From an uncultured Lachnospiraceae bacterium (GTDB taxonomy: Bacteria; Bacillota; Clostridia; Lachnospirales; Lachnospiraceae): 64,000 bases of DNA. The position numbers and the translations under genes were made by a program. The stretch covers positions 1 to 64,000 of the forward strand of contig CAIFEV010000005.1 in the NCBI GenBank assembly GCA_903789615.1, read 5' to 3'. Shown piece after piece: positions 43,190 through 51,778 of this stretch. How positions within the stretch are numbered: position 1 is the stretch's first letter; each line of letters begins with the position of its first letter. The notes under the pieces are model-generated. The model was not told where the DNA came from and ran no database searches. It worked only from the letters and a program-made list of their open reading frames with translations.

Positions 43190-43645
43190 ATGGAATACAA
43201 AACAAAGTACCGCGACTGGATGCAGAAATATTTCGCCAGGCACGCCGACGAAAAAGTGCGCGCAAAGGATATATACGAAAAAATGACGGCGGACGGATTT
43301 GCCGTCAACCTGACGACGGTGTACCGCAACCTTGACCGCCTTGAAAAAGAAAATATCCTGCAGGGGCACAAGGCTGCCAGTGACGACGAGAAGTTCTACC
43401 AGTACATGCAGCCGAAGCTTGACTGCGGCAGCCACCTGCACCTTCTGTGCAGCCGATGCGGCCGGATCATCCACCTGAACTGCGGGTTCATGGATGAGAT
43501 TTCCGCTCACCTGATGCGCGATCACGGTTTTCAGCTTGACTGCAGGCAGTCGATGCTGGTGGGATTGTGCGCGGACTGCCGGAAAAAACTGACAGAAGAA
43601 GGCTGCGGCAGCCCGGAAACTGACGGAAAAAAGGAGAAACAGTGA
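43190..43645 (+). CDS. Fur family transcriptional regulator
   Basis: 151 residues. The winged-helix half contains VRAKDIYEKM and FAVNLTTVYRNLDRLEKENI, the recognition helix of the Fur/Zur/PerR family. The metal half has CGSHLHLLCSRCGRIIHL and a late CADCRKK, two cysteine pairs for a structural zinc. I start at the ATG at 43190 behind GAGGTG; an upstream in-frame ATG lies inside the operator region. The operators do not match the classic 7-1-7 Fur box. It probably represses its own operon and senses the metal exported by the coupled transporter. Confidence 0.88.
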   Translation: MEYKTKYRDWMQKYFARHADEKVRAKDIYEKMTADGFAVNLTTVYRNLDRLEKENILQGHKAASDDEKFYQYMQPKLDCGSHLHLLCSRCGRIIHLNCGFMDEISAHLMRDHGFQLDCRQSMLVGLCADCRKKLTEEGCGSPETDGKKEKQ

Positions 43646-44520
43646 TGGACATGATACGGGACGCGCTGCTTGACGCAGCCATGGACACGGCAAAGCTCAT
43701 ACCGTTCCTCTTTGTAACATACTTAATAATGGAGGCGCTGGAGCGGAAAACCTCCGGCCGCACGACAAGTCTCATGGCCCGGGTAGGGCGCTTCGGCCCC
43801 GTGGTCGGAGCGATTGTCGGTATCGTTCCGCAGTGCGGCTTCTCCGCCGCCGCCGCAAGCCTCTATTCCGGCGGACTCATCTCCATCGGCTCGCTGCTTG
43901 CTGTGTTTCTCTCAACTTCTGACGAGATGCTGCCCATCTTCATCTCGGAGCAGGTCGCCGTGCCGACCATCCTGCGGATCCTCCTCTCAAAGGCGGTCCT
44001 GGGCATGGTGTCCGGGCTGCTCGTCGACTTTGCGCTCCGGTTCACAAAGTACCGCAGCAAAACCGAAAAGCACATTCATGACCTCTGCGAGGAAGAACAC
44101 TGCGGATGTGAAGAAGAGGAAGGCTCCGTCCTTCACTCCGCGCTGGTGCACACCCTGCACATCGTGTTCTTCGTCTTTATCATCACGGTCGCGCTGACGA
44201 TTGCCGTGGAGAGCCTCGGCGAGGACCGTGTCGCAGGCTTCCTCACCGGAAAACCGGTCGTCGGTACGTTTCTGGCCGCCCTCTTCGGCCTGATTCCGAA
44301 CTGTGCGAGCTCTGTTCTCATCACCCAGCTGTACCTTGACGGGATGCTCGGCGCGGGCCAGATGATGGCCGGCCTGCTCGTGGGCGCCGGTGTCGGACTG
44401 CTCGTCCTCTTCCGCACCAATGACCGGCACCCGAAGGAAAATGTCAAAATAGCCCTGCTGCTTTACTGCATCGGCGTCTTCTGGGGACTTCTGATCGAAC
44501 TCCTCGGGATCCCGTTTTAA
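43645..44520 (+). CDS. Predicted metal exporter (ArsP_2/putative manganese transporter family)
   Basis: 291 residues with about 8-10 membrane segments in two similar halves: VGAIVGIVPQCGFSAAAASLY and FLAALFGLIPNCASSVLIT each hold a P-x-C within a membrane segment, a plausible metal path. A loop between the halves is rich in His, Cys and Glu (HIHDLCEEEHCGCEEEE). This pattern fits the ArsP_2 group annotated as putative manganese or arsenic exporters. TGATG couples it to the Fur-family gene; AAGGAG lies 8 bases before the ATG. Substrate unproven. Confidence 0.8.
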   Translation: MDMIRDALLDAAMDTAKLIPFLFVTYLIMEALERKTSGRTTSLMARVGRFGPVVGAIVGIVPQCGFSAAAASLYSGGLISIGSLLAVFLSTSDEMLPIFISEQVAVPTILRILLSKAVLGMVSGLLVDFALRFTKYRSKTEKHIHDLCEEEHCGCEEEEGSVLHSALVHTLHIVFFVFIITVALTIAVESLGEDRVAGFLTGKPVVGTFLAALFGLIPNCASSVLITQLYLDGMLGAGQMMAGLLVGAGVGLLVLFRTNDRHPKENVKIALLLYCIGVFWGLLIELLGIPF

Positions 44521-44538
44521 CCTGCGGCAGGAGAAAAA

Positions 44539-44578
44539 CCCGCCGTCCCTGTTTAATCCAGAGACAGCGGGCTTTTTT
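44539..44578. terminator. Bidirectional intrinsic terminator
   Basis: CCCGCCGTCCCTG and CAGAGACAGCGGG form a stem with a mismatch around a short loop. It is followed by TTTTTT on the plus strand and preceded by an A-run that serves the minus strand. It separates the converging exporter and rubrerythrin genes. Confidence 0.85.
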
Positions 44579-44591
44579 GCTTTAGAAATTT

Positions 44592-45239
44592 TCAGTAGTT
44601 CTCCGCTCTAACTTCAAAGTAAGACTGCGGATGTTTGCATACCGGACATACATCCGGGGCCTGCGTGCCCACGACAATGTGCCCGCAGTTGCGGCACTCC
44701 CACACCTTGACCTCGCTCTTTTTGAAGACTTCCTGCATTTCGACATTCTTCAAAAGCTTGCGGTAGCGCTCCTCATGCGTCTTCTCGATTGCAGCTACGC
44801 CGCGGAACTGCTCTGCCAGCTCGTGGAATCCTTCCTCGTCCGCGTCTCTTGCCATCCGGTCATACATATCGGTCCACTCGTAATTCTCGCCCTCCGCGGC
44901 CGCCTCCAGGTTCTCCTGTGTGTCGCCAAGCAGTCCCAGAGCCTTGAACCAGAGCTTTGCGTGCTCCTTCTCGTTTTCCGCCGTCTTCAGGAACAGCGCC
45001 GCGATCTGCTCATATCCCGCCTTTTTGGCCACCGACGCGAAATACGTGTACTTGTTTCTCGCCTGAGACTCCCCGGCAAATGCCTCAAGGAGATTTTTTT
45101 CCGTCTTCGTACCGGCGTACGGATTCTTTTTCTCCTCCTGCACGGCAACAAACACGTCCTTCTGATGGCACTTCGGACATTCCTTCGGCGGTTCATCGCC
45201 TTCGTACACATACCCGCAGACTTTGCATACCCACTTCAT
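44592..45239 (-). CDS. Rubrerythrin with rubredoxin-type motifs at both ends
   Basis: 215 residues. An N-terminal rubredoxin ([10 protein letters not shown] ... CPKC, about 5-30) precedes the four-helix diiron domain (about 50-170), which has [27 protein letters not shown] and [10 protein letters not shown] as iron ligands. A second rubredoxin-type site, [10 protein letters not shown] ... CPVC (about 187-207), ends the protein. Rubrerythrins reduce peroxide in anaerobes, and the rubredoxin sites pass electrons. GGAG precedes the ATG at 45239. Two rubredoxin modules in one chain are more than the standard single one. Confidence 0.92.
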   Translation of the reverse strand: MKWVCKVCGYVYEGDEPPKECPKCHQKDVFVAVQEEKKNPYAGTKTEKNLLEAFAGESQARNKYTYFASVAKKAGYEQIAALFLKTAENEKEHAKLWFKALGLLGDTQENLEAAAEGENYEWTDMYDRMARDADEEGFHELAEQFRGVAAIEKTHEERYRKLLKNVEMQEVFKKSEVKVWECRNCGHIVVGTQAPDVCPVCKHPQSYFEVRAENY

Positions 45240-45307
45240 TGTTTTGTCTCCTTTCAAGACTCATTTTCACGACGGTTACCAAAGTTACTTTACCATAAAA
45301 CGGCGGA

Positions 45308-46735
45308 TTATTCACGGATTTCCCGTTTATTGCGTTTTCTTGTCTTACGGTCAAGCAGTACAAGGAAAACAGCACCACATATGATCAGTTCTAAGCACAT
45401 AGCCGTCCACACGCCGGCAAGTCCCATGCGAGGCGCCAGGTATGCGGCGAGCGGCAGGCGGATGGCCCACAGGCAGATCAGATTCACGAGCGTGGATGTC
45501 AGCGTATCGCCGCTGCCGCGGAACACACCGGAAGTGACAATGGCCGCCGCAAACATCGGCTCGGCAAAAGCTTCAATCCGAAGAACCGACACGGCCATAT
45601 CGCTCACCTCCGGAATCGGCGTTATGATGCCTATGATGACAGGCGCAAAGATATACATCAGCACACCGGTCCCGCTCATCACCAGCATTCCGAATCCGGT
45701 GACAAGAAAGGACAGACGGCGGGTCAGATCTTTCCTTCCGGCACCGGTCGTCTGACCGATGATCGTCGTCGCTGCAGACGCGATGCCGTACCCGGGCATA
45801 TAGCAGAGCGCTTCCGCCGTAATGGCAAAGGAATGCGCCGCAACCGCCTGTGTCCCGAGCGGTGCCACAATACGGGTTGACACCACCTGCGCCCCGCCGG
45901 ATAAAATGTTCTCAAGTCCGATAGGCCATGCAATCCGCAGTGCTTCGGAAAGCTCCCCGCGGTAGGAAAAGCTCTTCTCTTTTCTCCGGATATGCAGCTT
46001 CTCCGAGCGGACAAGCAGGAAGTACAGCATAAAAACCATGCAGGTAAATTCCGCCGCCGCGGTCCCCAGCGACGCTCCCGCCACATTCAGACCGAAACCG
46101 GGAAGCCGGACGCGAAATTCCGCAAGATTCACCGTCCTTGCCGGAAAAATAAAGAGCGCATTGTAAAAAACGTCAAGCGCACACATACAGATATTCAGAA
46201 TGCTGGGAATCTTCATATTCCCGCTGCTCTGCAGCATGCCGCCCGCCGTGTACTCCAGAATAAACGCCGGAAGTCCAAGCCCGTAGATGAGAAAGTATGA
46301 GGAAGCCATGGAACGGACTTCCGGAGCAGCCCCGAGCCAGACCGGAAGCTGTCTGTATATGGATATGGAAACAGCCGAAAAAAAGCAGGACACGGCGAGG
46401 ACCGTGAGAAGCCCGTGGCGCACCAGACTGCGGGCTTCTGCGTCCCTTCCGGCACCGATTTTCTGTGCCACCTGAACATAAAAGCCCACCCCGACTGATG
46501 CGGCAACACCATTAATCAGCCAGGTTGTTGAAGAGACGATGCCGATGGCGGCAGAGCTCTCCGCTCCCAGATGTCCCACCATCGACGCGTCGATATACTG
46601 CATGATAACCGAAGACACCTGGGCGAGGATCGCCGGAATCGCCAGCCGGACGACCAGCAGGATCCTCTCCGCCTGTGTCAGCGTCTCCCCTGCCCGCATC
46701 CGGGCGAGAAGATCGTGTTTTTTTACATCTGTCAT
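45308..46735 (-). CDS. MATE family efflux transporter
   Basis: 475 residues and 12 membrane segments in two halves: IPAILAQVSSVIMQYIDASMVGHLG at the start, cut here into family-like parts, and SGGAQVVSTRIVAPLGTQAVAAHS at the start of the second half. MATE proteins export cationic compounds using H+ or Na+. The ATG overlaps the stop of the potCD gene (ATGA), so it belongs to the polyamine operon; export of polyamines or related cations is an inference from that. Confidence 0.9.
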   Translation of the reverse strand: MTDVKKHDLLARMRAGETLTQAERILLVVRLAIPAILAQVSSVIMQYIDASMVGHLGAESSAAIGIVSSTTWLINGVAASVGVGFYVQVAQKIGAGRDAEARSLVRHGLLTVLAVSCFFSAVSISIYRQLPVWLGAAPEVRSMASSYFLIYGLGLPAFILEYTAGGMLQSSGNMKIPSILNICMCALDVFYNALFIFPARTVNLAEFRVRLPGFGLNVAGASLGTAAAEFTCMVFMLYFLLVRSEKLHIRRKEKSFSYRGELSEALRIAWPIGLENILSGGAQVVSTRIVAPLGTQAVAAHSFAITAEALCYMPGYGIASAATTIIGQTTGAGRKDLTRRLSFLVTGFGMLVMSGTGVLMYIFAPVIIGIITPIPEVSDMAVSVLRIEAFAEPMFAAAIVTSGVFRGSGDTLTSTLVNLICLWAIRLPLAAYLAPRMGLAGVWTAMCLELIICGAVFLVLLDRKTRKRNKREIRE

Positions 46736-48606
46736 GAACCTGATTTAATCTTTTTCCAGTAGTCGCTGTACATCCGGTCCGCCTTCTCGCCGAGATACAC
46801 GAAGGTCTCGCAGCGGTCCAGGACCGACTGGTCCGGAAAAGCGATCGGCGAATTGCGGATCTGCTCGTCTTCGATCTCTTCCTGCGCAGCGACGTTGGGC
46901 GTGCTGTAGGTGATGTACTCAAAGTTCTTCAGGGCAATGTCCGGGCGGCACATGAAATTGATCCAGACCTGCGCGTTTTCCTTATTTTTGGCGTCCTTTG
47001 TGACGCACCACGCGTCGATCCAGACATTGGATCCCTCGTCCGGAACCACGTAGGCGAGGTCCGGATTTTCTCTGGCGCAGTAGATCGCCTCGCCGGAGTA
47101 GATGACGGCCATCGCCGCTTCATTGCCAATCATTTTGTCGCGGGCCTGATCGATGACGTACGCCTGAACCAGAGGTCTCTGGCTGATAAGATCCTGTGCG
47201 GCCTGCGCGACCTGCGCTTCGTCTGTCGAGTTGGCGGAAAATCCGTCTTTCTTGAGTGCCACCATCAGGCAGTCGCGTATGGAATCCTGCATCAGAATCT
47301 GGCCGCTGTACTTCGGGTCCCAGAGAATGTCCCAGCTGGTCACCGGTTCGTCCACCATCTTCGTGTTGTAGAGAATTCCCACGGTACCCCAGCAGTAGGG
47401 GACGGCGTACTGATTCCCCGGGTCAAACGCCTGCGCGGACTTGTAATACTGCTGACCAATGTACTGTGTGGCATCGGGCATCGCGTCAAAGTCCAGCGGT
47501 TGGATCAGATCCTCCTGGATCAGGCGGCTTATCATGTAATCCGACGGGCAGATGACATCGTATGCCGAGTCATCCTGCGCAAGTTTCGCGTACATCAGCT
47601 CGTTGGAATCAAATTCATCATAGACGACCTCAATGCCCGTCTCCTCCTCAAACTGCGTGATCACGGACGGGTCGATGTAGTCGCCGGCGTTGTAGACATA
47701 GACCTTGTTGCCGGCATCCGAGAATACGCCGCCGTACAGCAGGCCGAGGACGACAATCGCACCGGCAGCAGCTGCCGCGGCAGCTGCGAGGATTTTGGTT
47801 TTCACGCGCTGCTTCTGGTAGTCCGATGATTTCTTTGGGACACCGCTTCTCCTGCGGACCTTGCCGGACAAAAGCAGCACCGTCACGACCGCCGCGAAAA
47901 GCAGCGTTGACAGTGCGTAAATTTCCGGGTGCACACCGCGCTTCACCTGCGCGTAGATCATCGTCGAGAGCGTGTCAAAGCCCGCGCCCTTCGTGAAATA
48001 CGTGATGATGAAGTCATCAATCGACATGGTAAATGCCATCAGAGACCCCGCCACAATAGACGGCCCGAGCTCCGGCAGCACCGCCTTGCGGAACGCCAGG
48101 AAAGGCGATGCGCCCAGGTCCAGGGCGGCCTCATAGGTCGAGGGGGAGAGTGATTTCATCTTCGGCCAGACGTTCAGCAGGACATAGGGAATGTTGAACG
48201 TGATGTGTGCCAGCAGGACCGTCGCGAATCCCTGATCAAAGTGAAGCGCCCTGAAAAGCAGCATCAGCGAAATACCGGTCACGATATCGGCATTTATCAT
48301 GGGGATGTTGGAGACGCCGGTAAAGAAGGCGCGTCCCGGCCGCTTCATGCCTGACATGGCCACGCAGGTCAGCGTGCCGATGAAGGTCGCGGCGAGGGTT
48401 GAAATCAGGGCGATCAGCAGTGTGTTGGCCAGCGCGTTTAAGATCGTGGAATCCTGAAACAGGCTCACGTACCACTTAAAGGTGAAGCCGCCCCAGACCG
48501 TGCGGGACTTGCTGCTGTTGAAGGACAGTACGATCATCACGGCGATCGGAAGGTACATGAAGATGAGGATCAGCGCCATGTAGATCTTTTCGAGGGTCTT
48601 TCTCAT
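46732..48606 (-). CDS. potCD: Spermidine/putrescine ABC transporter, fused permease and substrate-binding protein
   Basis: 624 residues. The first 260 or so are PotC: six membrane segments, with the EAA-type loop YEAALDLGASPFLAFRKAVLPEL. After a basic linker and one more membrane segment (AAAAAAAAGAIVVLGLLYGG, about 275-295) comes a PotD-like binding protein: VYVYNAGDYIDPSVI, GIEVVYDEFDSNE, VICPSDYMI, YAVPYCWGTVGILYN and WIDAWCVTKDAKN. The fusion tethers the receptor to the outer face. The start overlaps the potB stop (ATGA). Confidence 0.93.
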   Translation of the reverse strand: MRKTLEKIYMALILIFMYLPIAVMIVLSFNSSKSRTVWGGFTFKWYVSLFQDSTILNALANTLLIALISTLAATFIGTLTCVAMSGMKRPGRAFFTGVSNIPMINADIVTGISLMLLFRALHFDQGFATVLLAHITFNIPYVLLNVWPKMKSLSPSTYEAALDLGASPFLAFRKAVLPELGPSIVAGSLMAFTMSIDDFIITYFTKGAGFDTLSTMIYAQVKRGVHPEIYALSTLLFAAVVTVLLLSGKVRRRSGVPKKSSDYQKQRVKTKILAAAAAAAAGAIVVLGLLYGGVFSDAGNKVYVYNAGDYIDPSVITQFEEETGIEVVYDEFDSNELMYAKLAQDDSAYDVICPSDYMISRLIQEDLIQPLDFDAMPDATQYIGQQYYKSAQAFDPGNQYAVPYCWGTVGILYNTKMVDEPVTSWDILWDPKYSGQILMQDSIRDCLMVALKKDGFSANSTDEAQVAQAAQDLISQRPLVQAYVIDQARDKMIGNEAAMAVIYSGEAIYCARENPDLAYVVPDEGSNVWIDAWCVTKDAKNKENAQVWINFMCRPDIALKNFEYITYSTPNVAAQEEIEDEQIRNSPIAFPDQSVLDRCETFVYLGEKADRMYSDYWKKIKSGS

Positions 48607-49427
48607 CTGTGCACCTCCTCCCTCTTCTCCGTGAGACCGGAGACAACGATGTTGATGATGACGAAGACCATCAGAACCAGCGACAGGCCGCTGCCCAGGT
48701 TCCAGTCATAGGTCAGGGTGAACTCCTGCTCGATGATGTTGCCGATGAGCAGGATCTTTGACCCGCCCAGCAGCGTCGAGATGGCGAAGGTCGTCAGCGC
48801 CGGGATGAACACCATCGTTATGCCTGAGAGAATGCCGGGAACCGTGAGCGGAAGGACGACGCTAAAGAACGTCTGCACCGCTGTCGCGCCGAGGTCTCTC
48901 GCGGCGTTGATGACATTCCCGTCAATCGAGGCCAGCGAGTTGTAAAGCGGCAGGATCATGAACGGCAGGAAGTTGTACACCATGCCGATGATGATCGCGC
49001 CGGACGTGTTTATGATATGAACCGCCGGCAGTCCGAGCGATGAGAGAATTCCGTTTAACACGCCGCCGTCCTCCAGGATGGTCATCCAGGCGAAGGTGCG
49101 CAGCAGGAAGTTCATCCACATCGGGAGCAGGAAGAGCGTCGTAACGAGCCCGCGCTCGCCCGTCCTTCTTCTGGCGAGGATCATCGCAAGCGGATACGCC
49201 AGAAAAAAGCAGATGGCCGTCGCCGCCAGCGAAAGAAGCAGAGCAAGTCCGAAGGCTCTCGCCTGCTCCGGCTGCGCGATCGCGGCGATGTTGGCGAGTG
49301 TGAAGTTCCCCTCCTCATCGGTCAGGCCGTAGTACAGGACCATGAAGAGCGGCACAATAATAAAGAGGATCGACCATACCAGATACGGAGAGGACTGCAG
49401 GACGATCGCCTTTCTCGATTTTTCCAA
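48603..49427 (-). CDS. potB: Spermidine/putrescine ABC transporter permease
   Basis: 274 residues with six membrane segments. The conserved loop is INAARDLGATAVQTFFSVVLPLTVPG, and LLPMWMNFLLRTFAWMTIL and SLGLP are typical of PotB. It pairs with the PotC half of the fusion protein encoded next to form the membrane channel. It starts 15 bases after potA and ends in a 4-base overlap with potCD. Confidence 0.92.
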   Translation of the reverse strand: MEKSRKAIVLQSSPYLVWSILFIIVPLFMVLYYGLTDEEGNFTLANIAAIAQPEQARAFGLALLLSLAATAICFFLAYPLAMILARRRTGERGLVTTLFLLPMWMNFLLRTFAWMTILEDGGVLNGILSSLGLPAVHIINTSGAIIIGMVYNFLPFMILPLYNSLASIDGNVINAARDLGATAVQTFFSVVLPLTVPGILSGITMVFIPALTTFAISTLLGGSKILLIGNIIEQEFTLTYDWNLGSGLSLVLMVFVIINIVVSGLTEKREEVHR

Positions 49428-49442
49428 CCGTTTTTCCTCCTC

Positions 49443-50537
49443 TCACTCCTGAAGCACAGGCGGCTCGTCTTCCGGCGAAATCGCCTCCTCATCTTCCGAG
49501 GCCGGCCGGTTCATAACCTGAATGTTGAACGGGTCCACACGGATGTCTACTTCCGTTCCCACTTCAAAGAACTTCGTCGTGTGCACGAGCCACTCGAACC
49601 CTCCGGCCTGAACCTCCAGCTCGTAGTGCACGCCCTTGAAGATCACATGGCTCACAACGCCCGGCATCTGCCCCTGCCCGCGTGAAACCAGCTCCACGTC
49701 CTCCGGCCGGATTACGACGTCGACCGGCTTCATGTCGCCGAAGCCCTTGTCCACGCACGGGAAATCCGTGTCCAGAATCCGCACCAGCCCGTCCCTGACA
49801 AATGTCGCCTTCATCAGGTTGCTGTCTCCGATGAAGTCGGCGACGAAGGCATTTTCCGGCTCGTTGTATATGTCCTCCGGGCTGCCCTCCTGCTGGATGT
49901 AGCCCTGGTTCATGACGATGATGTGATCCGACATGGTCAGTGCCTCTTCCTGATCATGCGTGACGTAGATGAAGGTAATGCCGAGTTCGTTTTTCAGGCG
50001 GATGAGCTCGTACTGCATGTCCTGGCGCATCTTCAGGTCCAGTGCCCCCAGCGGCTCGTCCAGAAGCAGAACCTTCGGCTCGTTCACGATGGCGCGCGCG
50101 ATGGCGATCCGCTGCTGCTGTCCGCCGGAGAGCGACTCCGGCATCCGGTGTTCAAACCCTTCCAGGTTCACCAGCTTCAGCGCATAGCGGATCTTGTCAT
50201 CGATATAGCTCTGCGGTTTGTTTTTGATCTTGAGTCCGAACGCGATGTTCTCACCCACGTCCATGTGCGTGAATAGCGCGTACTTCTGGAACACGGTGTT
50301 GAGCTGGCGTTTGTTGGGCGCGAGATCCGTGATATCCTCGCCGTCAAAGATCACCTTGCCTGTATCCGGCTTCTCAAATCCGCCGATGATGCGCAGCGTG
50401 GTCGTCTTGCCGCAGCCCGACGGGCCCAGCAGCGTGACAAATTCATTCTCATGGATGACGAGACTAAGGTCGTCCAGAATCATCTGACCGTCATAACTCT
50501 TTGACACGTGGTCAAGCCGGATCAGCTCTTTTTTCAC
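49443..50537 (-). CDS. potA: Spermidine/putrescine ABC transporter ATP-binding protein
   Basis: 364 residues. Walker [10 protein letters not shown] (about 38), signature [12 protein letters not shown] (about 135), Walker [13 protein letters not shown] and switch VTHDQEEAL are all intact. The C-terminal TOBE domain includes [11 protein letters not shown]. It drives import through PotB and the PotCD fusion. I use the GTG at 50537, behind GGAGGGAAAG; the ATG at 50555 has its GGGGA too close. First gene of the potA-potB-potCD-MATE operon. Confidence 0.94.
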   Translation of the reverse strand: MKKELIRLDHVSKSYDGQMILDDLSLVIHENEFVTLLGPSGCGKTTTLRIIGGFEKPDTGKVIFDGEDITDLAPNKRQLNTVFQKYALFTHMDVGENIAFGLKIKNKPQSYIDDKIRYALKLVNLEGFEHRMPESLSGGQQQRIAIARAIVNEPKVLLLDEPLGALDLKMRQDMQYELIRLKNELGITFIYVTHDQEEALTMSDHIIVMNQGYIQQEGSPEDIYNEPENAFVADFIGDSNLMKATFVRDGLVRILDTDFPCVDKGFGDMKPVDVVIRPEDVELVSRGQGQMPGVVSHVIFKGVHYELEVQAGGFEWLVHTTKFFEVGTEVDIRVDPFNIQVMNRPASEDEEAISPEDEPPVLQE

Positions 50538-50702
50538 TTTTCTTTCCCTCCGCATTCCCCTGATGCCGTCTGAAGGCGGAGCATCCTGTCTTCCGCCTTC
50601 GCCGGAACGATGTACTAATTATAAGGAGAAAGACCTGCTTTTAAAAGATACAGTCGCGTAAGAAGTTCGTAAACTTTTTAACTCGTAATCCGCATACATC
50701 TC

Positions 50703-51629
50703 TCATCCGCTGCTGCGGCGGTACTCCCGGGGCGTCATGCCGTATCTCGCGCGGAACGTCCGGTTGAAATACGACAGGTTCCCGAAGCCCGTCTCCCCGG
50801 CCACTTCCGTGACCGGTGCGTCGGATATCAGCAGGAGCCTGGCCGCCATCGACAGCCGGTAGCGGTTCAGCCACTCCGTGAAGTGAAGACCTGTGCACCG
50901 GCGGAAGAACCGGATGAAGTGCGTCTGGGAGAATCCGGTGAGATCCGCCATCTGCGCGATGGTGATCTTCTCCGTCAGATGGCTCCCGGCGTATTCCGTC
51001 ACCTTCCGCAGCCGCATGAGACTCTCCGGCGGAAGCGTCACTCTCTCCTGCGCTTCGTCCGGCAGATTCTGCTGCAGCAGATAGAAAAAGCGCAGCAGAT
51101 TCGCCTGCACCATCAGCTGCCATCCGCCCGGCCGTCTGTCGCAGACCTCGTCCGTCTCCTCGATGAGCGAAAACAATTTCTGTCTGACCGGCATCTGACC
51201 CGTGACAAATGCCGGAATCCTCTGCCCTCCTGCTCCCGCCTCGTCCGGGAACAGAAACGGTGCGAGCGCCCGGCGGATTTCCTCCGGCGTGCCGGGGCCG
51301 GTAAGAAGCCGGCGCTTGAAGATGATATTTTCATACTCCATCCGGTGTGTTCTTCCCGCGGCAGCCCCGTTTTCCTCCCCGCAGGTGATCGCGTGAAGCT
51401 GTCCCGGCAGAATCAGCACAATATCACCAGCTTTCACCGGCCGCGTCACCAGATTTACGCTGATCATCCCGCTGCCTTTCTTCACGGCGATGATCTCCAG
51501 CTCATCGTGCCAGTGCAGCGGAACATCCGGGAAATCCAGCGGAATCGTGCAGGGGTACACATTGTACGGGAACGCTTCCCTCGTGTGCTCTTTTTCTTCC
51601 CTGTAACCATAATACTGAAGTCCGTCCAT
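50703..51629 (-). CDS. AraC family transcriptional regulator
   Basis: 308 residues. The N-terminal cupin-like sensor has FPDVPLHWHDELEIIAVKKG and PVKAGDIVLILPGQLHAI; the C-terminal 100 residues hold two helix-turn-helix motifs, EKITIAQMADLTGFSQTHFI and ETGFGNLSYFNRTFRARYG, then MTPREYRR. It may control glycogen phosphorylase, which is divergent from it, or the pot operon downstream. A promoter places the transcript start only 2-3 bases before the ATG, so the mRNA may be leaderless. Confidence 0.9.
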   Translation of the reverse strand: MDGLQYYGYREEKEHTREAFPYNVYPCTIPLDFPDVPLHWHDELEIIAVKKGSGMISVNLVTRPVKAGDIVLILPGQLHAITCGEENGAAAGRTHRMEYENIIFKRRLLTGPGTPEEIRRALAPFLFPDEAGAGGQRIPAFVTGQMPVRQKLFSLIEETDEVCDRRPGGWQLMVQANLLRFFYLLQQNLPDEAQERVTLPPESLMRLRKVTEYAGSHLTEKITIAQMADLTGFSQTHFIRFFRRCTGLHFTEWLNRYRLSMAARLLLISDAPVTEVAGETGFGNLSYFNRTFRARYGMTPREYRRSSG

Positions 51630-51637
51630 ATGTCAGT

Positions 51638-51667
51638 ATAGTATCATTTTTGGGCGGGATTGTACAA
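51638..51667 (-). promoter_or_regulatory. Promoter of the AraC-type regulator
   Basis: On the minus strand TTGTAC (51667-51662), an 18-base spacer and TACTAT (51643-51638). The -10 ends 9 bases before the ATG, and no ribosome site is present. The -35 sits in the palindrome TTGTACAA. A divergent extended -10 (TGCTAGAAT, 51686-51694) could serve glycogen phosphorylase and lacks a good -35. Confidence 0.55.
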
Positions 51668-51778
51668 GAATCCGTGCACGCGTTCTGCTAGAATACTTGC
51701 AGACAGGGAATCTGCCGTAAACGCAGCCGCAGAAACCTGCCGGCGTAAATCCGATAATCCAGACAAGAGGTGAATACA

